Source: Halopseudomonas xinjiangensis (lineage in GTDB: Bacteria; Pseudomonadota; Gammaproteobacteria; Pseudomonadales; Pseudomonadaceae). From it: DNA of 64,000 nucleotides. Of the stretch, positions 42,511 through 50,352 are shown one piece after another. The position numbers and the translations under genes were made by a program. The stretch is from positions 1-64,000 of the forward strand of contig DRFO01000035.1 of NCBI GenBank assembly GCA_011050525.1, in the 5' to 3' direction. The notes under the pieces are model-generated. The model was not told the origin of the DNA and searched no databases. It was given only the letters and a program-made list of their open reading frames with translations. How positions within the stretch are numbered: the first letter of the stretch is position 1; every line of letters begins with the position of its first letter.

Positions 42511-44154
42511 TCAGCGCTTCTCGAACATGACGCCAGCCTTGATCCTGTCCCAGGTGCTGGCCGTTACCCCCTCATCACGCAAGTTGTACTTGAGAATGCG
42601 ACCAACCGGGCTGCGCGGCAGCTCGCGACGAAATTCGATGAAACGTGGCACAGCATAATAGGGCACACGCTCTATCGCCCAGCGACATAGCTCTTCCTCG
42701 ATAATCTGGGCGTCCGGACGAAGAACCGCCGTAACCTTGACCTCATCCTCCGACAGTTCGGAAAACACCGCATGCACCGCGACCTCTGCAATCGCCGGGT
42801 GCTCAGCGAAGGTCTTTTCCATCTCGTAACTGGAAATATTTTCACCCCCGCGGCGTAGATAATCCTTCTTCCGGTCGAGGAAAAAGAAAAAGCCGTCTTC
42901 ATCGATCTTGCCAATGTCGTCCGTATGGAACCACATGTTGCGCATGACCCTCAGTGTATCTGCCGGGCGGTTCCAGTAGCCTTCGAACATCACATGCGGT
43001 TTGAGCGGACGGACTATGAGTTCACCGGGGGTGCCATATGGCAGTTCGACATCGTTGTCGTCTACCACACGTATATCGAAGGAATCACAGCGCCGACCGG
43101 CGCAGTTGGGTTTGTCCGGCTCCCCGAAGGGCAGCATGGTGACGATGGCGCATTCGGTCAGCCCAAAGCCGGCACCGCCCACCGTGTGCCTGACGCCGAA
43201 ACGATCACGCCAGCGCTGCTGCAGCTCCGGCGGGAAGGGCGCGCTGTATACCTTGTTCAGTTGGCCGTAACAGCGCTCCATCGTCTCGTTGTCCGGGGCA
43301 TCAGCCAACAGGGGCGCTATGGAAGCAAGCAGATTGGCTTCATTGGCCCCACTGCGTTCAATGTCCGGCCAAAAGCCGGATACGGAAAAACGCGGGTAGA
43401 TAACCACCCGCGCCCCGATCATCAGATTGCACAGCACGGTGGTTACCGTGGCATTGAGGTGAAAAAGCGGCAGCGGCGTCCAGGTAATGGAGTCACGGCT
43501 GCGGCCGTGGCAGACGATGATCTGCCGGGCTTCGTTGCAAGCGTAATTGTGGCTGATCATGCAGCCCTTGGATGGCCCCGTGGTGCCGCCAGTGTAGATG
43601 AGCATAGCCAGGTCACCGGCGGCGACAGGGACCTGCGGATCGCTGGTGTCTTCGCTGCGAACGTCCTCCAGCGGGACCAGCAGCTTGTCGCCCAGGCTAT
43701 CCTCGGGTGCGGCGCCGCGATGCACGATGTGGCGAAGGTCCGGCAACTGCTCGGCGATAAGACCGATACGCTCTGCGTAGGCGGTTTCCGCGATTACCAC
43801 CACGGCTTTGGCATCGGCGAGCTGGTGACGCAGGAATTCTCCCTTGAATGCGGTATTGACCGGCACGCTGATGGCACCCAACTTGTTCAGGGCAAACCAG
43901 AGCAGCACCGCATCGGCGTTGTTGTCGAGAATGGTGACGACGGTCTGCCCCTTGACCACGCCCAACCGGGCCAGACCGTTGGCCAGGCGGCATGACTCAC
44001 GCTGAATGTCAGCGAAACTGTGAATCTCACCCAACACGTCGAGGAATGGCTGGTCGCCGAAATCGCGTGCTGCGCGACGTACTACGTCGTTGATGGTATC
44101 GGATTCGCCGAGGCTCCAGCCTGGCAGCGCCTGGTCATTCAGTGGAAGATTCAT
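42511..44154 (-). CDS. Acyl-CoA synthetase (paralog of 36200-37831)
   Basis: 547 aa. IYTGGTTGPSKGCMISHNYA, GFGLTECAIV, NMWFHTDDIGKIDEDGFFFFLDRKKDYLRRGGENISSYEME, catalytic Lys in PRSPVGRILKYNLRDEG. Nearly all motifs are shared with the 36.2-kb ligase. The canonical TGD is TDD here (FHTDDIG), a substitution in the ATP ribose region that may affect activity. ATGA overlap with the upstream SDR and AGGAG in its end show coupling. Last gene of the long minus-strand operon starting at the MarR/kinase genes. Confidence 0.9.
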   Translation of the reverse strand: MNLPLNDQALPGWSLGESDTINDVVRRAARDFGDQPFLDVLGEIHSFADIQRESCRLANGLARLGVVKGQTVVTILDNNADAVLLWFALNKLGAISVPVNTAFKGEFLRHQLADAKAVVVIAETAYAERIGLIAEQLPDLRHIVHRGAAPEDSLGDKLLVPLEDVRSEDTSDPQVPVAAGDLAMLIYTGGTTGPSKGCMISHNYACNEARQIIVCHGRSRDSITWTPLPLFHLNATVTTVLCNLMIGARVVIYPRFSVSGFWPDIERSGANEANLLASIAPLLADAPDNETMERCYGQLNKVYSAPFPPELQQRWRDRFGVRHTVGGAGFGLTECAIVTMLPFGEPDKPNCAGRRCDSFDIRVVDDNDVELPYGTPGELIVRPLKPHVMFEGYWNRPADTLRVMRNMWFHTDDIGKIDEDGFFFFLDRKKDYLRRGGENISSYEMEKTFAEHPAIAEVAVHAVFSELSEDEVKVTAVLRPDAQIIEEELCRWAIERVPYYAVPRFIEFRRELPRSPVGRILKYNLRDEGVTASTWDRIKAGVMFEKR

Positions 44155-44993
44155 GCCTGCGGCTCCTGTTGAAGGGTAAAATTGCCTTGAAGGCGCTGCC
44201 AGCGCTTCTGAGCTGTGGCAAGCGTGCCTCCGTGACTGAGAATGAAAAACTGGCCGTTGCGCATCCCTTCGATCGCTTTCCGGGCGACATCGTCCGCGGA
44301 GACGGTCGCCTGAACGGCCGATTTTTGTGTGCCCTGGTAGAACTCTTGGGCGGGAGCCGAGGGTGGAGCGGCAGTACAGACAGAATGATCCATGCCAGGA
44401 CGGGTCAGCCCCGTTTGCACCATGCCTGGACAGAGCACCGATACGCTGATGTTCGCCCCCAAGGCATTAAGCTCCAGCTCCAGTGACTCGGAGAGGGCTA
44501 TCAACGCCGCTTTCGACGCTGCGTAAGGTGCAAGATACGGTAAGGCCACCAAGCCGCCCATCGAGGCGGTATTGATCACATGGCCATCGGGCTGCCCAAG
44601 CATCAATGGGATAAAACTGTGGATACCATGAATCACTCCCATCAGGTTCACATCGAGCACGCGCCGCCAGTTGGCCAGATCATGCTCCCAGCTCTCACGG
44701 GGTAGGTCGCCGGCAATCCCGGCGTTGTTGCACAGCACATCCACGCGACCAAAATGCTCGATACTGCGCCGGGCAAGCGCGTCGACCGAGGCCGCATCGG
44801 CCACATCCACTGCCACCCCCAATACCGCAAAACCCTTGTCGCTCAGGCTATGCGCTGCTTCTGTCAACGCCGGACTCGGCAGATCTGCCAGCACCACTCG
44901 CATTCCTTCCCGGCAAAATGCCCCGGCCATGGCGAGACCAAGGCCGCTGGCGGCCCCCGTCACTACTGCTGTTTTACCCATCAGATGCTGCAT
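44151..44993 (-). CDS. SDR-family oxidoreductase
   Basis: 280 aa. TGAASGLGLA cofactor motif, NNAG, Ser in INTASMGGLVALPY, YAASK, then LCPGMVQTGL. Complete active site. A longer C-terminal tail after residue 205 distinguishes it from the other SDRs here, and resembles the SDR type that accepts bulky or lipid substrates. AGGAG precedes the ATG. Second-last gene of the minus-strand operon. Confidence 0.9.
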   Translation of the reverse strand: MQHLMGKTAVVTGAASGLGLAMAGAFCREGMRVVLADLPSPALTEAAHSLSDKGFAVLGVAVDVADAASVDALARRSIEHFGRVDVLCNNAGIAGDLPRESWEHDLANWRRVLDVNLMGVIHGIHSFIPLMLGQPDGHVINTASMGGLVALPYLAPYAASKAALIALSESLELELNALGANISVSVLCPGMVQTGLTRPGMDHSVCTAAPPSAPAQEFYQGTQKSAVQATVSADDVARKAIEGMRNGQFFILSHGGTLATAQKRWQRLQGNFTLQQEPQA

Positions 44994-45032
44994 CGCGAAT
45001 ACTCCTGATACCGCCGTTGCGGCATGTCGGGG

Positions 45033-45806
45033 TCAACGGGTCGGTACGGTGCCGCCGTCGACACAGAGGGTCTGGCCGGTAATGAAGCCCGATCCGTCGC
45101 TGGCAAGAAAAACCATGAACGGTGCCAGATCCCGCTCGGCATCACCCAGTTTTCCGCCCATTGGAATCACCCGGCTCAGTAGTTCGTCATGGGTCGCCAG
45201 TTCGTCGGCGCTCATCTTTGCCCTGTGGGTGTCATACATGGGCGTCCACATCATCGGCGCTACGGCGTTGACGGTAATCCGATGTTTGGCCCACTCCTGG
45301 GCAAGGGTGCGGGTCCAGGCCAGGACCGCGCCCTTGGAAGCGGCATAATGAGCCGCGTTCGGCATGCCATTGATGCCAGCGGCCGAGCCGAAGTTGATGA
45401 TCCTGCCGCCCTGTTCGCACAGATACGGGAAGGCTGCCTGGTTGGTATGCAGAGTGCCACGGACATTGACGTCGAAAATCAGGTCCCAGTCCGCCTGGCC
45501 GATGGCTTCCGCCGGCGCGGTGCGTTCAACGCCAGCGATATTGGCCAGCACATCAAGCCCGCCCAGCCAGTCACAGGCCTGGGCAAACACCGTGCGGACC
45601 TGATCCGCATCGGCGATATTGCAGGACAGATACCGTGCGTGACCGGGGTACCGGGCATTGATGGCAGCGACCACTGCCGCGCCTTCATCATCCAGCACAT
45701 CCAGTGCAACCACTCGGGCACCTGCGGCTGCATAGGCACGGGCAACGACGGCGCCGATGCCACGTGCACCGCCGGTAACGATGATATTCTTGCCAGCAAG
45801 CTGCAT
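45033..45806 (-). CDS. SDR-family oxidoreductase
   Basis: 257 aa from ATG 45806 (MQLAGKNIIVTGGARGIG), with GAGG upstream; the 456-aa track ORF includes a shadow of the upstream SDR and should be trimmed. Cofactor motif GGARGIG, Asp in NIADADQ, Ser/Tyr/Lys in FGSAAGINGMPNAAHYAASK, end FITGQTLCVDGGTV. Active site complete. Between two further SDR genes in the operon, suggesting several alcohol oxidations in one pathway. Confidence 0.9.
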   Translation of the reverse strand: MQLAGKNIIVTGGARGIGAVVARAYAAAGARVVALDVLDDEGAAVVAAINARYPGHARYLSCNIADADQVRTVFAQACDWLGGLDVLANIAGVERTAPAEAIGQADWDLIFDVNVRGTLHTNQAAFPYLCEQGGRIINFGSAAGINGMPNAAHYAASKGAVLAWTRTLAQEWAKHRITVNAVAPMMWTPMYDTHRAKMSADELATHDELLSRVIPMGGKLGDAERDLAPFMVFLASDGSGFITGQTLCVDGGTVPTR

Positions 45807-45853
45807 AGCGATAACCTCTTGAATTGTTGTGGTTGAGGTTGTCAAAACCCGCC

Positions 45854-46612
45854 TCAGGGCATCCCGCCGTCCACCTTGATCAGCGACCCGGTGGTATAGC
45901 TGGAGTAAGGGCTGGCCAGATACAGGGCAGTGGTGATGATTTCTTCCGGCCGGCCTGGCCGGCCCAGCGCACTGACGCACTTCTCGCGCATCTCCTCGGT
46001 CCAGGCCTTGGAGATATCGGTCAGAAAGGGGCCGGCCGATATCGTATTGACCCGCACCCTGGGCCCGTACTCCTGCGCCAGGCCGACGCTCATGGCATTC
46101 AGCGCGGCCTTCGCCCCGGCGTAGGGCACTATCATGGGCGAGGGGCGAAGACCGCCGGTGCTGCTGATATTGATGATTGAGCCGCCCTCGCCCTGCGCCA
46201 TGCGCTGGGCAATGATCGACGCCAGACGGAACGGGCCCTTGAAGTTGAGCCCGACGACCTTGTCGAACAGTTCCTCGGTCACCTGATGGCTCGGTACCGC
46301 CGGTGACATCCCGGCGTTGTTCACCAAAACATCGACCCGGCCAAATTCGGCGTAGGCCACTTCTGCCAGGCGCTCTACTTCTTCCCACTTGCCGGCATGA
46401 CACGCAACGGCCAGGGCTCGCCGGCCCAGGGCGCGCATTTCCGCGGCTACCGCTTCGCAGGCCTCCAGCTTGCGGCTGGCGATAATCACATCGGCTCCAT
46501 GGGCGGCGAACGCTCGGACCATCTGGTAACCCAATCCACGACTGCCGCCGGTAACCAGCACCACCTTGCCGGTCAGATCAAACAGCGTTTCCTGGTTAAA
46601 CGCATCGCTCAT
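45854..46612 (-). CDS. SDR-family oxidoreductase
   Basis: 252 aa from ATG 46612 (MSDAFNQETLFDLTGK), with GGAGAA 5 nt upstream; the track ORF starts 115 codons earlier in a shadow of the acyl-CoA dehydrogenase. Motifs: TGGSRGLGYQ, NNAG, INISSTGGLRPSPMIVPYAGAK, TGSLIKVDGGMP. The gene overlaps the end of the acyl-CoA dehydrogenase by 17 bp, so they are translated together. A 3-hydroxyacyl-CoA dehydrogenase downstream of a kinase/dehydrogenase pair would complete oxidation of the rearranged product. Confidence 0.9.
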   Translation of the reverse strand: MSDAFNQETLFDLTGKVVLVTGGSRGLGYQMVRAFAAHGADVIIASRKLEACEAVAAEMRALGRRALAVACHAGKWEEVERLAEVAYAEFGRVDVLVNNAGMSPAVPSHQVTEELFDKVVGLNFKGPFRLASIIAQRMAQGEGGSIINISSTGGLRPSPMIVPYAGAKAALNAMSVGLAQEYGPRVRVNTISAGPFLTDISKAWTEEMREKCVSALGRPGRPEEIITTALYLASPYSSYTTGSLIKVDGGMP

Positions 46613-47927
46613 CACAGTTCTCCAATAGCTGGTCATCAAGAATGTGGGCGTAGCGCGTACGGGCCGCAGCGATTTTTGGCGGCAGATGTTCACTGGGAAA
46701 CAGGCCTTCAGCCGGCCGGTGATGGCGTAGCAGTTCCTTGGCCACAGTCGCCCGGTGTACCTCGGTCGGACCGTCTGCGAGGCCAAAGGTCGGCACGTTG
46801 ATCCACATGTAGGCCAGCGGCGTTTCAAAGGTTGCGCCCAGCGAGCCATGCATGTGCAGCGCCCGCTGGACAATGTCGTGGTACACCTTCGCCATACCCA
46901 CCTTGACCATCGCAATGTGCCCACGAGCCTGGCGCGGATCGCCATGGCTCCGATCAATGATCCAGGCGGTCTTGATCACCAGCAGACGGAACTGCTCGAG
47001 CTCTATCTGGCTATCGGCGATCATGGCTTGCACCGTGCCCAGATCTGCCAGTCTGGTTCCCTGGGTGTACCGGCTCAGAGCCCTCTCGCACATCATGTCC
47101 AGAGCCCGCTGACATTGGCCAACGATGCGCATGGCGTGGTGCACTCGCCCGCCACCGAGACGCGCCTGGGCGACGGCGAATCCGCCGCCAGGCTCACCCA
47201 ACATATGATCGAGGGGTACGCGCACATCGTTGTAACGAAGATAACCCTCGGTGGCCTCGTCCATCTCCAGTCGCTCACCCATGTGCGGCACATTGCGGAT
47301 GATTTCCAGCCCAGGCGAGCCCTTCGGCACGATGAACATCGACATGCGCTTCTGGATCGGTGCATCCGGGTCGGTTACCGCCAGCACCAGCAGGAATTCG
47401 GCGTAACGCGCATTGGATGAATACCACTTCTCGCCACTGATAACCCAGTGGTCGCCATCGCGCCGGGCCTGCGTGGTAAATACCCGCGGATCAGCCCCTC
47501 CCTGCGGCTCGGTCATGGAAAAACAGGAGACGATGTCACCATCGAGCAGTGGTTGCAGGTATCGGTCCTTCTGGTCCTGGGTGCCGAACATGGCGAGGAT
47601 CTCGGCATTGCCGGTATCCGGCGCCGCGGTCCCGAACACGGTTGGCGCCCAGAGCGAACGACCCAGGCGCTCGTTCATCAGCGCCAGAGCCACCTGGCCA
47701 TAGCCCTCGCCGCCCAGTTCGGGCCCCAGATGGCAGGCCCACAAACCCTGGCTCTTAACCTCTGCCTGCAGCGGTTTGAGAATGGCACGGGAAGCGCTGT
47801 GGCGGGTGTCGTAGACCACGCTGACGGATGGATACAGCACATCCAGCGGCTCCACTTCCTCAATCAGGAAGCGATCAATCCAGTCCAGCTTGGCCTTAAA
47901 CTCGGGGTCAGTTGAAAAGTCCCACAT
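46596..47927 (-). CDS. Acyl-CoA dehydrogenase, ACAD10/11 / LvaC-like
   Basis: 443 aa from ATG 47927 (MWDFSTDPEFKAKLD), which has GGAG 9 nt upstream; Met13 of the track ORF is the alternative. FAD-domain motifs SMTEPQGGADPRVFTTQA and ISGEKWYSSNA, C-terminal HMHGSLGATFETPLAYMW and GPTEVHRATVAKELLR. The N-terminal MWDFSTDPEF and TEVHR end are typical of the ACAD11/LvaC group. Its neighbour is a phosphotransferase, as in human ACAD10/11 (fused) and the lva levulinate operon. There the kinase phosphorylates a 4-hydroxyacyl-CoA and the dehydrogenase converts it toward the 3-hydroxyacyl-CoA. A similar role is inferred here. Confidence 0.85.
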   Translation of the reverse strand: MWDFSTDPEFKAKLDWIDRFLIEEVEPLDVLYPSVSVVYDTRHSASRAILKPLQAEVKSQGLWACHLGPELGGEGYGQVALALMNERLGRSLWAPTVFGTAAPDTGNAEILAMFGTQDQKDRYLQPLLDGDIVSCFSMTEPQGGADPRVFTTQARRDGDHWVISGEKWYSSNARYAEFLLVLAVTDPDAPIQKRMSMFIVPKGSPGLEIIRNVPHMGERLEMDEATEGYLRYNDVRVPLDHMLGEPGGGFAVAQARLGGGRVHHAMRIVGQCQRALDMMCERALSRYTQGTRLADLGTVQAMIADSQIELEQFRLLVIKTAWIIDRSHGDPRQARGHIAMVKVGMAKVYHDIVQRALHMHGSLGATFETPLAYMWINVPTFGLADGPTEVHRATVAKELLRHHRPAEGLFPSEHLPPKIAAARTRYAHILDDQLLENCDERCV

Positions 47928-47964
47928 CTTGTCATTCTCCATCAAGGTGTCAGAAATTGCCGGC

Positions 47965-49035
47965 TCATGCGCTGGCAATCAGCTGTCTGGCCTTGGCCAT
48001 CAGCCAGATCGCGTAGTTGTGCAGGTAAAGGCCCATTTCCTTCGGCGCCTTGCCGGCGAGGGATCGTGCATAGGTGCCCTCCAGCAGACAGGCAAGCTTG
48101 TAGCAGGCAAGTACAAAGAACCACGGCATGGAGCTCATGTCCCGGCCGCTCAGCTCGCCGTACAGGGAAATCAGTTCGGCACGCGTCATGAAGCCATCCC
48201 AGGGCTGGACTATCGGCCCGCCGCTGGCTCCTCCCTCGCTCGGGTCACCCGGTTCACGCCAGGAGGTCAGTACCCAGGCAAGATCCAGTAAGGGGTCTCC
48301 GAGCGTGGAAAGCTCCCAGTCGATCAGCCCGGAGATGCGCGGGGATTCGAGGGAGAACATGACATTGGGCCATTGAAAATCACCGTGAATGATGCCGATG
48401 CGACCATCCGCCGGGACGTTGTCAGTCAGCCACCGGCCGGTTTCATCCATATACGGCAGAGGAGCTTCGGCGGCGTAACCGGGAACGTCGCGATATCCAT
48501 CCAATTGCGAGCGCCAGCGCTCTACCTGCCGCGCGTGCCAGTTGACTGGTTTGCCGAAATCGTCGAGGCCGGCGGCCTGATGATCGACCGCCGCCAGCGC
48601 CGCGGCAGCCCGAACAAACTCCTCGCCCATACGGTGGCGCCAGCTTGAATCCGTTGCGCAGCGGCCCTGAAGCGACCCGGCGGGGGAAAATCCCTCGAGC
48701 GGTTCCATCAGGAAAAAATTCACGCCGATCACCGACAGGTCATCGCAGAGACCGAGCAAGGCGGGATGCGGCACGTCACTTCCAGCCAGAGCACCCAAGA
48801 CGCGGGCCTCGCGCAACATGGTCTGGTTGCTGGTAGGCCGCAGGTGGCGGGGTGGGCGGCGCAGCACGAAGCGCTGATCGCCCCGCTGCAATAAGAACAG
48901 ATTATTCTGCGAACCACCGGTCAACTGCTCTACGCCAGTAACCGGGCCGTTTCCAGGCAGCGAACCCGCCATCAGCCAGTCATTCAGTGCAGGCCAGTCG
49001 AGCAGCCCGTCAAAGGAGGGAAGATCCTGGGTCAT
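47965..49035 (-). CDS. APH-family phosphotransferase, LvaA-like (acyl-CoA kinase)
   Basis: 356 aa, protein-kinase-like aminoglycoside phosphotransferase fold. Nucleotide lobe: LTGGSQNNLFLLQRGDQRFVLRRPP; catalytic loop HGDFQWPN with Asp219 and Asn224; metal-binding Asp239 in GLIDWELSTLGDPLLDLAW. The linkage to an acyl-CoA dehydrogenase of ACAD11/LvaC type, 37 bp downstream, argues against antibiotic resistance and for phosphorylating a hydroxyacyl-CoA. The small LvaB partner known from the lva operon is not seen. First enzyme gene after the MarR regulator (86-bp gap). Confidence 0.87.
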   Translation of the reverse strand: MTQDLPSFDGLLDWPALNDWLMAGSLPGNGPVTGVEQLTGGSQNNLFLLQRGDQRFVLRRPPRHLRPTSNQTMLREARVLGALAGSDVPHPALLGLCDDLSVIGVNFFLMEPLEGFSPAGSLQGRCATDSSWRHRMGEEFVRAAAALAAVDHQAAGLDDFGKPVNWHARQVERWRSQLDGYRDVPGYAAEAPLPYMDETGRWLTDNVPADGRIGIIHGDFQWPNVMFSLESPRISGLIDWELSTLGDPLLDLAWVLTSWREPGDPSEGGASGGPIVQPWDGFMTRAELISLYGELSGRDMSSMPWFFVLACYKLACLLEGTYARSLAGKAPKEMGLYLHNYAIWLMAKARQLIASA

Positions 49036-49121
49036 TGTCTGTCTCTCTTGTTCTGTGCATAAAGTTCAGATCACGTCGTGACCGCTCAACCACATGCCGG
49101 AGAGACACCCAGGGACTCATG

Positions 49122-49640
49122 TCATGAATGGTCTCCCTTCGGCGAAGCCCCGGGATTATCCGGATAGCGTTCCAGATTCCGCCGTACCTGGCGCAGCACC
49201 TCCAGGGCCTGAAGCAATACCGGCGCCTCAAGACCATGGGCGACATGCTCGGTCCATTCGGCACTCTCCCGATTGACCTGCTCGTAGACGCGCCGGCCCT
49301 TTGCGGTCGCCAGCAACTGCCGGGAGCGTTTGTGGTGCGGATTGTCCGCGTACACCACGTAGCCTTCGCCAACTATCAGGTCCGCTGTCTTCTGAATGGC
49401 CTGCCGGGTGTAACCGAGACTCCGGGCAATACGCGCCACCGTAGGGGGCTCAAGGGCCAATACAACCGAAGCCAGCACAATGGCCTGCGTGGAGTTACCC
49501 AGTACCGACGGCTTACGGGAACTCATTACCCGGCCATGCAGCCGCAGTATCTCGTCCACCAGCTCGGCGATACGTGCCCCCGCCTCGCTGTGTACCGAGC
49601 GATCAAAGGTCGGCAATAAGCCAGCATCTTCAGACTGCAT
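49122..49640 (-). CDS. MarR-family transcriptional regulator
   Basis: About 172 aa. A winged-helix core (about 60-115) carries TVARIARSLGYTRQAIQKTADLIVGEGYVVYADNPHHKRSRQLLATAKG, the MarR recognition helix and wing. MarR proteins are usually dimeric repressors released by an aromatic or CoA ligand. The track start 49667 abuts the palindrome at 49669-49686; ATG 49640 is the alternative I prefer, but neither has a good ribosome site. It heads the minus-strand kinase-dehydrogenase-SDR-ligase operon and faces the NTF2-DapB-PanC operon, so it may regulate both. Confidence 0.85.
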   Translation of the reverse strand: MQSEDAGLLPTFDRSVHSEAGARIAELVDEILRLHGRVMSSRKPSVLGNSTQAIVLASVVLALEPPTVARIARSLGYTRQAIQKTADLIVGEGYVVYADNPHHKRSRQLLATAKGRRVYEQVNRESAEWTEHVAHGLEAPVLLQALEVLRQVRRNLERYPDNPGASPKGDHS

Positions 49641-49668
49641 GCTCACAATATGACACCTACTTTCCATT

Positions 49669-49686
49669 ATGACAACCAGTTGTCAT
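49669..49686. promoter_or_regulatory. Perfect palindrome upstream of marR, likely its operator
   Basis: ATGACAAC-CA-GTTGTCAT, two perfect 8-bp arms with a 2-bp centre, directly upstream of the MarR gene in the divergent spacer. Size and position fit autoregulation by MarR. Different from the island operator. Confidence 0.65.
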
Positions 49687-49876
49687 TTATTTTTTGATAA
49701 ACCCACCTGCCCTGAACGGCAGTTCGATCAGTTTAGCGTGGCCGCAAATCAAGCACACTGCACCACCACAGCAAAAACACTATACAAAACATAACTGACT
49801 AATCATTATTTATTGTCAGGACTTTCCTGACCCGCTATGAACCATCGTCACGGCAACAGCTACTGGAGGCCAGAAA

Positions 49877-50335
49877 ATGAATGAAATGGACAGCCAAGCC
49901 CACGAAGCAATTCGCAATACGCTGGCCACCTATAACTGGTGCGGAGATAACGGTGACTACGAAGGATATCTTGCCACCTTTGCGCTCAATGGAGTGCTCG
50001 ATCTCAAGAACATTGGCACCTACGACGGCCGGGAGTCCATCCGTGAAGGCGTAACTCGGGCCTTCGGAGCCAGTCCAGCGCAGCTGGAAAGGCGCCGCAA
50101 GGCTGGCGGCCGCTTCTCGCATCATGTTTCCAGTATTCGGATAGAACTAACCAGCTCCACCGAGGCACGTTGCTGGTCTTACTTCGCTGTGGCAGGCCCC
50201 AGCGGGTGGGATCACTGGGGCCGGTATACCGACCGGCTGGCGCTGATTGAAGGGCGCTGGCTATTCACCTACCGCCGGGTCAGCGTTGATGGTCGTTCGC
50301 CCGGGGCGGTCTTGTACGACCCAAACTCACAATAG
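49877..50335 (+). CDS. SnoaL/NTF2-like protein
   Basis: 152 aa, alpha+beta cone fold pattern: an N-terminal helix with IRNTLATYNWCGDNGDYEGYLATFALNGVLDL, then GRFSHHVSSIRIE and a sheet region with WGRYTDRLALIEGRWLFTYRRVSVDG. Members include ketosteroid isomerase, polyketide cyclases, scytalone dehydratase and small dehydratases. The His-rich RFSHHV and the acidic CGDNGD resemble the catalytic set of the dehydratase/hydroxylase-associated group. Starts the plus-strand operon NTF2-DapB-PanC, 11 bp before the next gene. Confidence 0.8.
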   Translation: MNEMDSQAHEAIRNTLATYNWCGDNGDYEGYLATFALNGVLDLKNIGTYDGRESIREGVTRAFGASPAQLERRRKAGGRFSHHVSSIRIELTSSTEARCWSYFAVAGPSGWDHWGRYTDRLALIEGRWLFTYRRVSVDGRSPGAVLYDPNSQ

Positions 50336-50352
50336 AAAATAGGAGAATGACC

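Noticed and set aside
45807-46403. N-terminal 199-residue extension of the 45.0-kb SDR ORF
   Set aside because: Reads through the upstream SDR in another frame; the true SDR begins at the GAGG-preceded ATG at 45806.
46613-46957. N-terminal extension of the 45.85-kb SDR ORF
   Set aside because: Shadow of the acyl-CoA dehydrogenase; Arg/Trp/Cys-rich translation and no homology. Start set at 46612.
47965-49035. Aminoglycoside resistance gene
   Set aside because: The APH fold is shared, but coupling with an ACAD11/LvaC-type dehydrogenase points to acyl-CoA metabolism.
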